Both the position numbers and the translations under genes were made by a program. Source: Leucosporidium creatinivorum (Eukaryota; Basidiomycota; Microbotryomycetes; Leucosporidiales; Leucosporidiaceae). From it: 64,000 nucleotides of DNA. Below, piece after piece: positions 20,678 through 32,111 of the stretch. The notes under the pieces were generated by a model, which saw only the letters and a list, made by a program, of their open reading frames with translations, was not told the DNA's origin and made no database searches. Position 1 is the stretch's first letter; every line of letters starts with the position of its first letter. Location: the NCBI GenBank assembly GCA_001600635.1, contig BCKL01000007.1, positions 334,303-398,302 of the forward strand. Direction: 5' to 3'.

Positions 20678-21298
20678 GGTGGGCTGTACGGTGTCAAGAG
20701 CCGTCGAAGAACAAAAATCCTAATCCTCGGAGGGCGCCGGCGGGGCGACTCTCCTTTCCACCCCACAAAGCTGTGTTTTTCCGTGTACCAATCGGTCCGC
20801 CAGCATATCCTGTACAGAAGCTGGAAGCCTGCACTCATCTCGCGCTGATCGAAGCTGCTCGGCTCAGCCTCACCTTCGCCGAGCTCTCCCAAATCCTCCC
20901 GGCTCTCCTTCGACCAAGGCAAAATCTTGTATCGCCGACGCACCACTTCCGAGTATTCTGACGGCTCACCTTGCCTCGATACGAAGCATTCATGATTTGC
21001 ACCCGTCTTGCCGACTGCTCTTGGTCTGGGGAAGGGGCGGCGAGCCGAAGCCTCGGCGGCGAAAGAGAACCGAGGGAAACAAGCCGTCCACCTCTTTCCT
21101 TCCTGATACTCAGTCCGCGTTTCTCAGTCGCCCTTTGTGTGAGTACAGACTTTTCAGACGCGACCAGGTGGATTCGACTCTGCTAGGATTGCACTACAGA
21201 GCAGGATCTTGCCGCGCAGAGTCAACAGCAGAGACGCGGCGGCATCGCTTTTCGCTCCGGGCTGACCCTGCTTTGGACACAGCTCATACACTTTCACA
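20678..21298. promoter_or_regulatory. divergent spacer, membrane protein/aminotransferase
   Basis: About 620 bp. A GCTGACCC word followed by TTTGGACACAG just before 21283 suggests a possible 5'-UTR intron acceptor upstream of the aminotransferase start. A 90-codon minus-strand frame (20946-20674) is uninterrupted but has no homology and overlaps the promoter, so it was not called. Confidence 0.45.
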
Positions 21299-22974
21299 AT
21301 GTCACCAATGGCCATCTCGGATCCTTCTGCTGCTCCTCAGACCAATGGCGCCCCCGTCAAGGCCGCCGCTGCTGCTAAGGCTTGGGCGCCCGTCAAGATG
21401 TCTTCTAACGTTCGCAAGATCGGCAACCGTGGGTTATACGAGCACAAAGAGGAAGTACATAGCTGACACGTCTACCACAACAGCCATTCGCGAGCTCATG
21501 ACCGGTATCGACCTCGGCGCTGCTCCCGAGAAGGGCTCGCAGAAGCCTCTCCTCAACCTCGGACTCGTGCGCTGCTCTCTCCCCTCAGCCCGTCGCTCTC
21601 GCTCACCTCATACACGCAACACAGGGAGATCCCACCGTCTTCGGCAACATGCCCCCTCACCCCGCCGCCCTCGACGCTATCGAGGCGTCCCTTCGCTCTG
21701 GCCGCGCCGATGGCTACCCCGAGTCGGTTGGCTACGCCGATGCAAGGCAAGCTGTCGCCGACTACTTTGACGAGGGAGTCTCTGGCAACTGGAGGATCAC
21801 CAAGCGCGACGTCGTCATGACCCACGGAGCTTCGGGAGCTTTGGAGATGGTGAGTTCCTTCGGCGCCGAGCAGGCGGCAAGCAGTTTCCCTGACCTTCTC
21901 TTTCGCTCCCAACAGGCCCTCGCCGTCCTCGCTGAGCCAGGCAAGAACGTCCTCTTCCCCAAGCCTCTCTTCACCGCCTACGAGACCATGATTGCCACCG
22001 TCGGCGCCGAGATTCGCTACTACGACCTCTTGCCCGAGTCCAACTGGGAGGTCGACATCGCTTCGGTCGAGCGTCTCGTTGACGAGAACACTACTTGCCT
22101 CATGCTCAACAAGTGAGTCCCTCTCTTGCCTGAGCAGAGGTGAGCAACCCCGCTCACCTCTCATCTCATCTCGCAGCCCCTCCAACCCCTGCGGCTCCAA
22201 CTGGTCGAAATCCCACCTCCTCGACCTCGCCGCCATGGCCAAGCGCAATCAGTTGGTCGTCATCTCGGACGAAGTCTACGCCGGGATGGCCTGGAACGTC
22301 ACAGGCGAGCAGCCCGCCGAGCAGACCCACGCGCAGGGCAAGTTCAACCGCGGCGTCTTCACTCCCTATGCCTCGGTTTGCGGTGACTCGCCCGCGCTGA
22401 TTGTGGGAGCTGTGTCCAAGAGGTGGTTGGCACCGGGATGGCGCCTCGGATGGGTCATTGTGCATGATCCTCAGAGTTTGCTCGAGGATGTGAGTGTTCG
22501 GCGCTGGTTCCCTTCCTGCTCTCTACTGACTCGCTCGCTCTTCTACAGGTCCGCGACGGACTCGGTCGTTGGGCTTTCCGCATCCAAGGCCCCAACTCAA
22601 CGATGCAGCGTTCCCTCCCCGCCCTCCTCGCCAATACGCCCGAATCCTTCTTCGACGAGACCAAGGCGACCCTCTCCTCTGTCGGTCAGCAGCTCTTCGC
22701 ACGCCTCTCCAAGATCGACGGGCTCAAGCCCCTCTTGCCGCAAGGAGCCATGTACCTCATGTGCGGTGGGCTTGAGAACTTTGAGTTCGAGGACGATAGG
22801 GCGTTCGTCACGGCGCTGCATAAGGAGGAGTTGGTCTTCATCCTCCCGGGGTCGTGCTTCCGCCTCGATGGGTTCATGCGCTTTGTCACTACTGTACCCC
22901 TTCCTGTCCTCCTCGACGCCGCAGATAGGATCGACGCCTTCTGCCAACGCCATCGCAAGGCTGGCTCGGCGTAG
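21299..22974 (+). CDS. class I/II PLP aminotransferase, tyrosine aminotransferase-like
   Basis: Pyridoxal-phosphate enzyme of the fold-type I aminotransferases, closest in layout to tyrosine/aromatic aminotransferases. After a low-complexity Ala-rich N-terminus, the core reads IRELMTGIDLG, LLNLGLGDPTVFGNM, DGYPESVGYADARQAVADYF, VVMTHGASGALEM (phosphate-binding), LNNPSNPCGS, LVVISDEVYAGMAW (Asp/Tyr contacting PLP) and AVSKRWLAPGWRLGW with the Schiff-base Lys in SKR. The C-terminal domain has QGAMYLMCGG and LPGSCFRLDGFMRFV, with the Arg that binds the substrate carboxylate, and ends HRKAGSA. The intron at about 22494-22549 splits EDV/RDG. No organelle signal is obvious. Transamination of an aromatic amino acid is the likely reaction, but alanine-type substrates cannot be excluded. 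Confidence 0.88.
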
Positions 22975-23135
22975 ACCCTCTCCCTCGCATACCCCCCTCT
23001 CCCCCTTCGCATTATGTATCTCCCTCTCATTATTAGAAGTACCCTTTAGATTCTCACAGGCTCGGGAGGTCATATATAGACGGCTTAGCTTGATACAAGT
23101 GACTCTTGAACTGAACACGACCCTTCCTCGCTTCT

Positions 23136-24752
23136 TTACATCTGCGCGCGAACGACGCCTTCTTGAGTCTGCGAGCGGTCACTCGAGGATCAGCTACAGC
23201 TCCATCTTCGACCGCCGAGAGAGAGAGAGAAGCGAGGCGAGGAGATCAACTCACACAGACGACAGCGAGCGTGCCGTCCCGTTTGTAGATCTTGCCCGAG
23301 ACGAGACCGCGACCGTTTGAGACGATGGGGGATTCCATGTAGAAGAGCAACCAGTCGGAGGCGTCGACCGTGTCGTCATAGAAGTCTGTTGTCGCGTCGA
23401 GTGAAGGTCAGCTTGTGTTCGTTCGGCGGCGAGCTCGGTCGACTCCCTCTTCAATTCCCCCAGAGAGCAGGCAGGAGCAACTCACACATAGCATGATCCA
23501 AGCTCGCCAACATGCCCAACGCCGGCTCGGTCCTCGCTCCGAGGCCCATAGCCCTTGCCGCGGTGCCAATGAAGGAAAGGTCGGAAGCGTAGGCGAGGAC
23601 ACATTTCTGGAAGGCGGGGTCGGCTTTCACGGGGGCGCGGGAACGGAACCAGTGCATTTGTCTGCGGGAGAGGGGAGGTCAGTGAGGGAGAGAGGGAAGG
23701 AGGGTAGAAAGAGGACGCACTGGGGCTTGGAGGTCCGTTGTCGCTCGGTTGAGATGAGGTCGAAGAGCTCCTTCCTGGGGGTGAGAGAAGAGGGGGCATT
23801 AGCTCTGAGACTTGCAAGAGTGGAAGAGAAGAAGCCAAGCTCACTTGTTGCAGTTGCGAACCTCGATGCTCGACTGTCGGCGCTCGGCGGCGATTCGGTC
23901 GATGCTGTTGCGGCGGGCGCGTTCAGTCGACGCCCCGGGAGCCGCGCAGAGATGAAAACTCACTACTCCCGAACCTTCTCGGGCCACTTCTTTGATTCCA
24001 ACACCAACTGCAGCCGATCCTCAGTCGGCAAGCACTCCTCGGGCCTCGGGATCTGCTCAATCGTTCCCGTCTTGCCGACCTCCAGTGGCCACGCCGGCAT
24101 GGGCAACACCTTCATAGGCTGGTGGGGTTCGGGGAGGCAGAACGAACAAGTGATGGTGAAGATGGGCAGGCCGTTCTGCGTTGCGAGGACGGTTCGGGTC
24201 GAGTATGAGCGGCCGTCCCGCAGGCGTTGAACAGAGTAGAGGATGGGAAAGTCGGTGTTGCCAAAGTTTAGGAAGTAGGACTATCGGGTTACAGAGCGAT
24301 GTTAGCCAGGAGAAGGAGAAAGCCGGAGCTCAGAGAGTGATAGCCGGTGCGCGCGAAGGCAGAGGGGATGGGACAGCGCTCACGTGAAGAGAGTGTAGGC
24401 CTTTCTTGGACTCGGGCTCATCGCGACGAACGGATTGGGTAGCTGCCCAGGCCGCTTGGGCGATGGTTTGGCCGCCAAAGACTCCGCGACCGCCTGAGGG
24501 CTGCGAGATGGGAAGCGAGTTGTGAGTGTGGGGTTTAAAGCGGGCTGATGAGATGGTACAAACGCACCTTCCAGAGTTCCCTGGAGCGGTACAAATCTCG
24601 GTCAATCTCCTCTAGCAGCTGTAGGAGAGGGAGCGAAGTGAGTTGGAAGGCTGAAAGCGAGGCGCGGGAGTGGGAGAGGGTGTCGAGCTGAGACGTACGA
24701 TAGCGTCCTCGATGAGATGGGCGAGCTCCTTGGGGGTAGTAGGTTCGGACAT
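23136..24752 (-). CDS. TES1: acyl-CoA thioesterase II (TesB/ACOT8 family)
   Basis: Double hot-dog thioesterase that hydrolyses acyl-CoA, in fungi usually peroxisomal and linked to beta-oxidation. Seen: MSEPTTPKELAHLIEDAI, EIDRDLYRSRELWKPSGGRG leading to VFGGQTIAQAAWAATQSV, LHSLHSYFLNFGN, YSVQRLRDGRSYSTRTV, QNGLPIFTITCSF, then the second hot-dog with MHWFRSRAPVKADP, LAYASDLSFIGTAARAMG, LASLDHAMYFYDD, DWLLFYMESPIVSNGRGLV and GKIYKRDGTLAVVCTQEGVV. The last exon was found across an intron containing a (GA)n run (23219-23230) and ends RAQM. That is not a canonical peroxisomal tail, so the location is uncertain. It is divergent from BCAS2. Confidence 0.92.
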
Positions 24753-25008
24753 GATTAGGTACAGGCGCGGTGGAAGAGCAGAAACGAGCGATTTGGCGAG
24801 AGAACAAGAGCAGCGAAGGAAGGAGGGCCCGGCCAAGTCGATACCGGCGAGCGCGTCTTTCGCAGAGGGTTGATCTCCTACACTTGTTGACCCTCGTTTC
24901 ATAGTCTCGACGCTATTCGACTCTACTAGCCTGCCAAGGTGAGCCGCTCTGTAGCCTTACGCCCACCACCAACGCTGACCTCTCCCTCTCCCTCTGGTCG
25001 CCCGTCAG
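24753..25008 (+). promoter_or_regulatory. divergent promoter and 5'-UTR intron of BCAS2
   Basis: The BCAS2 start codon directly follows a CGTCAG acceptor. A GTGAGC donor at 24939 and AACGCTGACC branch near 24971-24980 define a 70 nt intron (24939-25008) wholly in the leader. The word CTCTGTAGCC lies inside it. The rest is the shared promoter with the TesB-type gene. Confidence 0.65.
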
Positions 25009-25859
25009 ATGTCCAACCCATTCAACGCGCCGTTAGATTCGCTCCCTTACTACGACCGCGACTTGGATGCTCCAGATCAACAGCGTATGCTTCCACTCGT
25101 CTCTTCTGTACCTTTGTAGCTCCCTCACCTCACTGACACACTACTCGCTCGCTCGCTGCAACAGACCTGCGCCCTGCCATCAACTCGCTCATCGCCGTCG
25201 AACTACGCTCCCTCCTCCCTCAAACTGCCAATCAACCTCCTACCAACCTCACTCACCTCCCCTCTGCTCGCCCTCTGCCCCCTTCCACTTCCTTCCTCGC
25301 TCATGAACTCTCCCGCGTCGAATCCAACAAGCCCACTCCTCCAGGCCAAGGGCTAGACACCACCCGCTACGCTATGCCTGCTCCAAAGGGGGAAGCAGTA
25401 GACCATGTAGCAGCATGGGAAACCGCCCACCGCTCCTCCTTGGCCCAACTCGAGCACCAACGCCTTCGCACCCTCAACGGCACCCTCCTCCAAGGGCCCC
25501 TCGGCGCCAACAAGTGGAAGGTCCAGAATTTTGCCATGGAGAACACGGTCGAGAGGGTCGAGAAGGAAGGAGAGGCCATCAGGAAGGTCGTAGAGGATGT
25601 CAATAGGCGGAGGAAGGGCGATCAGGAGAAGGGAGGTGAGACGCTCAGCAGGTTGGAGAGGAAGTGGACAGAGTTGGTCAGTGGGAATATGCAGTTGGAG
25701 ATTGGATGCATGGCCATGTGAGTTTAGGGTCTCCAGGAGTGCAAGATGGAGCGCGATAGCTGACTATGTTTCGGTTCGCTTCCGCACAGGGAAGCCGAGG
25801 TCGCTCAGCTACACCAGCAGCATGCAGAGCTGACAGCACGTCTCGCTGCTACTGCATAA
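25009..25859 (+). CDS. BCAS2: splicing factor BCAS2/SPF27 (Cwf7)
   Basis: Component of the Prp19 complex (NTC) that activates the spliceosome. Three exons. Matches to the family: N-terminal FNAPLDSLPYYDRDLDAPD, then LRPAINSLIAVELR, TSFLAHELSRVESNKP, the core AWETAHRSSLAQLEHQRLR with TLNGTLLQGPLGANKWKVQN, and a coiled coil VEKEGEAIRKVVEDVNRRRK, EKGGETLSRLERKWTELV and a final exon EAEVAQLHQQHAELTARL. The protein is of usual length for the family. The start follows a leader intron. The identification rests on the N-terminal PYYD...D pattern and the ANKWKVQN element. Confidence 0.92.
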
Positions 25860-26137
25860 GTAGGAAGAAGAAGGAAGGATCCGTGTCGTTCTGTACCCGT
25901 GGAATCAACGCCGCGCTGTATCATCGCCTCGTCGTGGTCGCCGAGCTGTCGTTCTGCGAAGGGTCGAGCAGAGCGCTACGGAGCAGCCGAGGGCTACTTA
26001 AGCCACTTGTACATCCCCCCGACTTGGCTCTCAGCCTCCCCCTCCCCGGTCTCGGCACTTCCAAATAGCAACCGAGCCCTCGGCGCTCTTGATTTTGAGA
26101 TCCTAGCTCTATCTACAGGTCCCTCTACACCAGTGCT

Positions 26138-27247
26138 CTACTCCGCAAGCTTGGCGAGCGCCTCGCCCTCGAGTCGCATGCCCTGCCATTCGCTCTTCTG
26201 CAGAAGGGAGAGAGGAGAGAGGTTAGCTGTCGGCGGTGCGATTCGAGCGGCGGCAGTGAGCCATGGGAGGCCGGAGCGAGAGTGAGAAAGAGCGCGCGCG
26301 GAGGTGCGTATGAGGTAGGGCAGGGGTGGAAGGTGGGAAGCGGTGGACGAGCGGGGGCGGGAGGGGCAAAGGCTCGGAGGGAGGAGAGAGCGGAGAAAGA
26401 CAGGGACTTACGTGCACGGCGCCCATCTTCTTGTAGACGTTCTTGGCGGGCTCGTTCCAGTCGAGGACGACCCTGTGTGTAATGAGCAGAGGGTTGCGGT
26501 GTTTCGAGTTCAGGACAGGGGAATGGACGGGGTAGAGAGCGACAGGGGAGCGCCGAGAACGAATGGGAGGGCAAAGGAATTGGGAAGGGGCAGAGCCGCG
26601 ATTAGCGCGTAGAGCACAGAAAAGGCAAGGAGCTCGACGCACCAGTCCATCCTCGGTAGCTTCTTCTCCTTGCAAATCTGCCCGAGGTAGCGGAACAGCG
26701 CCTTGCCAACGCCGAGGCCGCGAGCTTCCTCCTTGACGAAGAGGTCCTCGAGGCTGTGGTAAAAGGGGAAGGGGACGGAAGATCAGTCGTGTGTATGACG
26801 CCGTCTCAAGGCCGAGACCTGGTTGAGGATGACCGAAGCCGGCGTTCGGCGAGGTTGCGAGCAGGAGAGTCGACTTACTAAAGGCCGCCGCGACCGGTCC
26901 AAGTCGAGAAGGTGAAGCTGTAGGGTATCATGACATCAGTCAGTCTTGCCCCTCAGACTCTTCCTCCCCTCAAGCCGCCCTCAACCCTGACGACACCCTC
27001 AAACTCACAAATACACCGCCATCCCCACTGGCTCCTCGCTCTCTCCCTGATAGGCAAGCACGCACTGCGCATACCTCTCCCCCTTTCCCCCTTCGCCGCC
27101 GAAGAAGCTCTCCCTCAGCAGGTCGACAGTCGCCTCCACTGCGTCGGGCTCCTTCTCGTACGTTGCTAGAGCTTTGATGAGTTGGAGCACTTGGGGCAGC
27201 GTGGTGTCGGCGTTTTGGAGGGTGACGGGGCGGAGAGAGAGTGCCAT
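26138..27247 (-). CDS. GNAT acetyltransferase, spermidine/diamine type
   Basis: GCN5-related N-acetyltransferase resembling spermidine/spermine N1-acetyltransferase (SAT1/SAT2). Four exons: MALSLRPVTLQNADTTLPQV with LIKALATYEKEPDAVEATVD and LRESFFGG; FTFSTWTGRGGLYLEDLFV; motif A KEEARGLGVGKALFRYLGQI, which binds acetyl-CoA; WVVLDWNEPAKNVYKKMGAV, the diagnostic motif B; and KSEWQGMRLEGEALAKLAE. WNEP and the Tyr in NVYKK are typical of SSAT-like enzymes. It could acetylate polyamines or thialysine, and the substrate is not fixed by sequence. Stop at 26138-26140. It converges with BCAS2 and runs in tandem with the methyltransferase. Confidence 0.9.
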
Positions 27248-27478
27248 TGCTGATGGATGAGGAGACGAGGAAGGAGGAGGAGGGAGAGAGTCGAAAGGCG
27301 GGGGAAGCTGAGTGGTAGAAGCGGGTAGAATCTTACTACAGAGCTACAGGGGTTCTCTGGTGCTCGGCCGAGTGTATTACAGAGCCGTGGGGTCAATAGT
27401 AGGGCCTTTTCGCTCTCTCGCCTCCTCTTCCCTCCCGCTCGGCGATGGATCTCAGCTCAACTCCAGGCTCCAGCTAGT

Positions 27479-28495
27479 TCACAGCACAAAATGCCCAACC
27501 CACACATCCATCGTCGTCACACCCTTCACGCCTCCCACACCTTCCATCGCGCTCCTCACAGCATCCCTCATAGCCAACACACTCGCTTTATCCCGCTCAT
27601 CCTCCCCCCCGCCGAGAAGCTGCTCCACCCGCTCCTCCCACCCTCTCGAAGTCACCCACCCGACTTCCCATCTACCGTCCTGGAGGTCAGAGTCAGGAGT
27701 GACCCTCCCCTCTTTCACCAGCTTCAGAGGCTCGGCGCCAGTGGTGAGCAGCTCTTTGATCCTCGCCGGGCTCAGCACAGTGCGCACGTTGGAGGCCTCG
27801 CCCTCGCTCAACGGGCTCTTAGCTTCGAGTGACGACTGGGTAAGGACGGCGAGGAGATGGGGGAGGGAGGAGGGAGTGGAGGAAGTGAGAGCGTATTCGG
27901 CGAGAAGAATGCCCTGCCGAGAGTGGGCGGCGAGGGTCTTGAGCGTTCGGATGAGTTGGAAAGGGGAGGCGAAGTAGTAGAGAGAGTGTATGAGAACGCC
28001 GTCTGGGTTGACCTTGAGGTTAGTGAGTTTCGCGAGGAGAGGGAGAAGGGACGAACAGTCGAACATGACCTCGGGGTGGCTTTCGAGGTGTTCCACCGGG
28101 TCCGCTTGCAGCCAGGTGATCCGGTCGCCTACTTCGCTCTTCTTGAGCCAATCCTGTGCCTGTCCCAAAGTCCAGGGAGAGCCTGCAAGCCTACAGATCA
28201 GCCTCTGCCTGGCTCCCCAGTCGCCGCTCGGCTATCTCGAACAGGACTCACCATACTCCAAACTCGCCGGATCGCACCCCACTACACTCCCTTTCTCTCC
28301 AACAGCAGCAGCCAACACGGCCGTCGCATCCCCCTGCCCACAGCCTACTTCAAAGACCGACTTGCCCTCGAGCTCCACGTCCCAGGCTTGGAGGAGGGCG
28401 ACTCGGTGGGCTACTTGAGCGGTTGACGGGTCGCCTGTTGTGGGATCGTAGATGTTGAGCTTGGAAAGTCGGGAGAGGTCGAGGAGGAGTGACAT
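27479..28495 (-). CDS. class I SAM-dependent methyltransferase
   Basis: Rossmann-fold methyltransferase. Two exons joined by an intron near 28178-28248. After MSLLLDLSRLSKLNIYDPTT, motif I is KSVFEVGCGQGDATAVLAAA, where the Gly-rich loop binds S-adenosylmethionine, followed by VVGCDPASLEYG. The second exon has WLQADPVEHLE (motif II region), VMFDCSSLLPLL, GVLIHSLYYFASP, and GILLAEYALTSS, where other enzymes hold motif IV/post I. A C-terminal region with VTPDSDLQDGRWEVGWV follows and the protein ends VWVGHFVL. It looks like a small-molecule methyltransferase of the fungal UbiE/SAM-dependent type, with substrate unknown. Confidence 0.85.
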
Positions 28496-28908
28496 GGTGG
28501 AACGAGGAGGGAGGGGAAGAAGGGAGACAGGCGGGACGGGAGAAGCAGCTAATCAGAGGCAACCGCGTGGTAAGGTCGACTCATTGCGGGAAGTGCGAAT
28601 TGAGCAGCTTTGGAAGCGAGTGCGGAGGGCGATTAGACGAAAGAACAGAGAGAGAGAACCAGAAGGAAGCAAAAGCGAGGAGGCAGGAGAAGGGCAAGAG
28701 ATCAGGCCGTCGATTCGACTCGCTTGACCTTGACCTCGGCGAAGGATTCCATGATTCGATGTCGTGTAGTCTCGAGGGGCGAGAGGAAGCTACAGAAAGC
28801 CCTCTGTAGCCCTCTGCTGAAGAATAGCTCGCCGTCCATCGTCGCTCTCTGTCAAGACCCTCGGCGCTCGGCGACAACCATCTCATTGCGACTCGGCGTC
28901 TCTAAGAT
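28496..28908. other. spacer between RIX1 and methyltransferase
   Basis: About 410 bp holding the methyltransferase promoter and RIX1 3' end on the minus strand. CTACAGAAAGCCCTCTGTAG (28791-28810) is an interrupted inverted repeat of CTACAG/CTGTAG. Nothing coding is supported. Confidence 0.45.
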
Positions 28909-31901
28909 CTACTCTTCATCCGAGTCCATGTGGATAGTCGGCATAGCCTCATCGTCTGACGAATCCTCCTCATCATCATCTCCACCCCTGGAGGCCCCTC
29001 CAGTCGCCACGCCGGGCACGATCGCCTGCACGAAGGAGGGGACCTCGGCCTCTTCATCGCTCGAATCCTCCTCATCCTCGGCGGCGGCGGGGACGACAGT
29101 CTCCACCTTCTTGACGGCAGCGAAAGAGGCGAATCCAGCTGCCGTACCGAACGAGCTCGCGCTGGTAGGCTTGACGACGCTGACCTGCTCCTCCTCAATC
29201 ACCATCTTCTCGCCCTGCCCATCCTGCCCCGCCGAGGAGAGGGTAGTAGCCTTCGTCTGCGCCACTAGACTCCTCTTCACCTCCTCATCCTCCTCATCCT
29301 CCTCATCCTCCTCCTCCGCGTCCTCATCGACCTCCATGCCCTCCCCACGGCCGCGCTTGGCCACCCGAGCAGCGAACTCGCGGGCACCTTCCTCGAGATC
29401 GAGGTCGTCGCCTACGCCTTGGAAGCCGCCTACTCGCTCGGCTTTGAGACGTGCGAAGGTTGTGTTGACTTGTTGAGGAGGGAGGAGCGGGTGGATGAGA
29501 GAGGAGAGGGACGAGAGGGCGGTGATGCTGAGGTGCTTGATCTGCGCAAGTTCAAAGAAAGGATCAGCGAGTGCGAGGCACACAGCGGGCAAAGAGCGAA
29601 CGCGCCTCTTCATCACCATCCAGGCAACCCCTCCTCCACACCTCAGCAGCCCTCTCCAAAGTCCCGCCGGCGGCATTCCCACCCTGCTCCGCCAAAGCCC
29701 TCAGCGCCTTGACGACTCCCCTCCTGAACCCTACGCTCTGCTTGGCGATATCGACGCCACTGCTCGCCGAGGTGGCGGGGTAGAAGGTCGAGGTGGAGGG
29801 GAGGGGGTGGGTGCTGAAGAAGGAGGGGTCGAGCGCGAGGAAGAGGAGGAGACGGGAGGTCGAGAGTTGGAGCTTGGGAGGGAGGAAGTGCGAGGCAGGA
29901 GCGAGGAGGAGACGCTCGAGGGCTGTACGAGTCGAGAAGTGACGGTCAGCACACCGAGATCTCGAGGTCAAGCGAAGCGAGGAAGGACTCACTAGCCAAC
30001 GCCCTCTCGGCAATCGCCAAATCCATCTCCTCCACCGCAGCCCTCTTCTTCTCAAAGCTCTCACTGGGATCATACGTCGTCTTCTGCTTCTTGCTCTTCC
30101 TTCCTCCGCCCTTTCCATCCTCAGTCGACGCAGCCACCGCAACGGGCTCGACCGCCACAGCACTGATATCTTCCAGCACGCAGCGCCAGACACGAGCGAG
30201 CGACTTCTTGCCCTCTTCGGGATCGAGCGAGGCGCCGAGGGAGGTGAGGAGGAGGGAGTAGGTCGTGGAGAGGGAGGCGCGCATCGGCGAGCGGAGGGCG
30301 TAGGTCGAGAGAGTGCGGGAGATGGTGCCCAGGATCTCGGTAGCGTGGGAGACGAGGGGGGTGCCGACGCTGTAGGTGGTGACAGAGGTCAGCGAGAACG
30401 TGAAGAGGAGAGAAGCGGCAAAGCTTACGCAAGGCCGAGCTGGGCGAGGAGCTGGCAGCCGATAATCTGAAGGCGAGGGAGGAGGGAGAGGGTGAGGGTG
30501 ATGGTCGAAGGGTCGACGCGCTCCTTGATCTGTGACACGGAAGGCGAGGTCAGCGATCCCCTTGCTACGCAGAGCGACGGCAGAACTCACCGGCGTCTCG
30601 GTGTTCAATCCGACGAGACGGACGCCAAGCTCAACGAGAGCTCCGACGGGGACCTCGACAGCTCCAACACGCTCGACAGTGGGCGTGCGAAGAAGGAGAG
30701 CCAGAGCTTGCGAGAGCGCCTCGATGCGGTTGAGGGCGCCAACGGGCGAGGTGTCGACGAGGGGAGGAAGGGCGAGAGGAGCCAGGGTGTGGTTGGTGAG
30801 AGGGTCTGTGGGAGGGAGGCGAAGAGTGAGCAAGCGGCTCGACGACAGCAGCAGCGAGACCCAAGAAACCCACCCTCGGCGAAGATGTCCGACGTGATAA
30901 GGGGCACAAGCGAGTCGATGCTTCCGACGAGGGCCTCAGCACCCCTCTTCCACGCATCGCGAAGTCCATCGCGGCCCTTGGGGGCGAGGAGGTAGAGCGA
31001 GACGAAGAGCTGTGCGCCAGCGTCAATGTTGGCGCGCGATGCTCCGGGCTGGGAGATGAGAGCAATGGAGAGGGTGTGGAGGGAGGGTGCGAGAGGACGG
31101 AGAGGAGTGGGGAAGAGGGGGAGGAGGGAGACGATGGCGTTGAGGCAGGCAGGCTTGACCTGGAGCGAGGAGAAGGAGGAATCAGCTCGGCGCTCGACTC
31201 GGGCAACCAGAGAGGGTCGAAACTCACTTCCTCGACCTGTCCATTGGCGGCAGCAACAAGAGCATTGACAGTCCTCTGCACCACAGCGGCGCCCGCGACC
31301 TCACGAGCCCACTCTGCGTGCCAGGTGCTCTTGGCGAGGATGAGCCGAACGACCTCGAGCGCGGCGACAAAGATGGCGGGGTCCGACTTGTTGGAGGTGA
31401 TGACGTTCAAGGCGAGGGCGACGGTGTTCTTGCCTTGCGAGAGGAGCGACGAGGTGGAAGCGCTGAAGGTGAGGTGGAGCAGCTCGAAGCCGGCCGTGCG
31501 GAGGGGAGCGAGGACGGTAGGAGCAATCAGCGAGGCGAGGCGTAAGTTCCACCTGTAGTAGAGTTGAAAGGTCAGCGCTGCTCTCGCATCTGGTTCAGCA
31601 GCTTGTGCAGAGCTGCAGCGTCGGCGCAGACTCGGAGCTGGGTGACTTTTTGATGGATGCAGCTCCGAGCAGCGTACAGCGGGCTGGGCCGAAGTAGAAG
31701 GCAGTTATGCTGGCCTACAGGCTGCTGTAGCAGATCAGGAGAGACTGCTCACCTGTGCAAGACGGGACCGTTGAGGCCTTCCTCCTGCTCGGCTTGCTGA
31801 ATGATGCGCTGAGCCAAGAGTTGCTGGAGGTGAGGCAAGTTGTGTAGGAGAGCATCGTTGGTGCTCAACTGGTGCGCCAACAAGTGATTAATCGCGTCCA
31901 T
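28909..31901 (-). CDS. RIX1: pre-rRNA processing factor RIX1/PELP1
   Basis: Subunit of the Rix1 complex (with Ipi1 and Ipi3) that acts in pre-60S maturation and ITS2 processing. A long alpha-helical, armadillo-like protein in about eight exons: MDAINHLLAHQLSTNDALLH, RWNLRLASLIAPTVLAPLRT (RIX1 core), AGFELLHLTFSASTSSLL, ALNVITSNKSDPAIFVAALE, KPACLNAIVSLLPLFPTPLR, PLALPPLVDTSPVGALNRIE and TLSLLPRLQIIGCQLLAQLG. A nuclear-type basic patch GGGRKSKKQKTTYDPSES follows. The last 200 residues are a low-complexity acidic region (long Glu/Asp runs encoded by CTC/CAT-rich repeats near 29270-29330) ending DEAMPTIHMDSDEE. That acidic C-terminus is shared with PELP1. It is divergent from UTP15 over 210 bp. 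Confidence 0.88.
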
Positions 31902-32111
31902 CTTGCTAGATCGAAGTGAAGAGCGAGAAGTCAAGCGTTGCGTCCTTTGCTTCGCGCCGAAAGAAATCTGCGGCTTGGTTTCCCTCCTCTCATCTTTACC
32001 TCGTCTCATTTTATCTCAGCACTACTATTTTAGTACCGTCCTACAGCAACTTTTCATCGGCTAGCTCTTCCCCTCGCAGCTCGCTCAGCTCCCTCCCCTG
32101 TTTGACTGACC
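31902..32111. promoter_or_regulatory. shared promoter of two ribosome-biogenesis genes
   Basis: A 210 bp spacer between the divergent RIX1 and UTP15 starts. It has a T-rich patch CTCATTTTATCTCAGC near 32005-32020 and TTTTCATCGGCT near 32050. The second resembles part of the PAC-like words found at yeast ribosome-biogenesis promoters, but is not an exact match. Co-control of the two genes is inference from layout. Confidence 0.55.

Noticed and set aside
20674-20946. 90-codon minus-strand frame upstream of the membrane protein
   Set aside because: No homology, it sits in a promoter, and it does not join to other exons.
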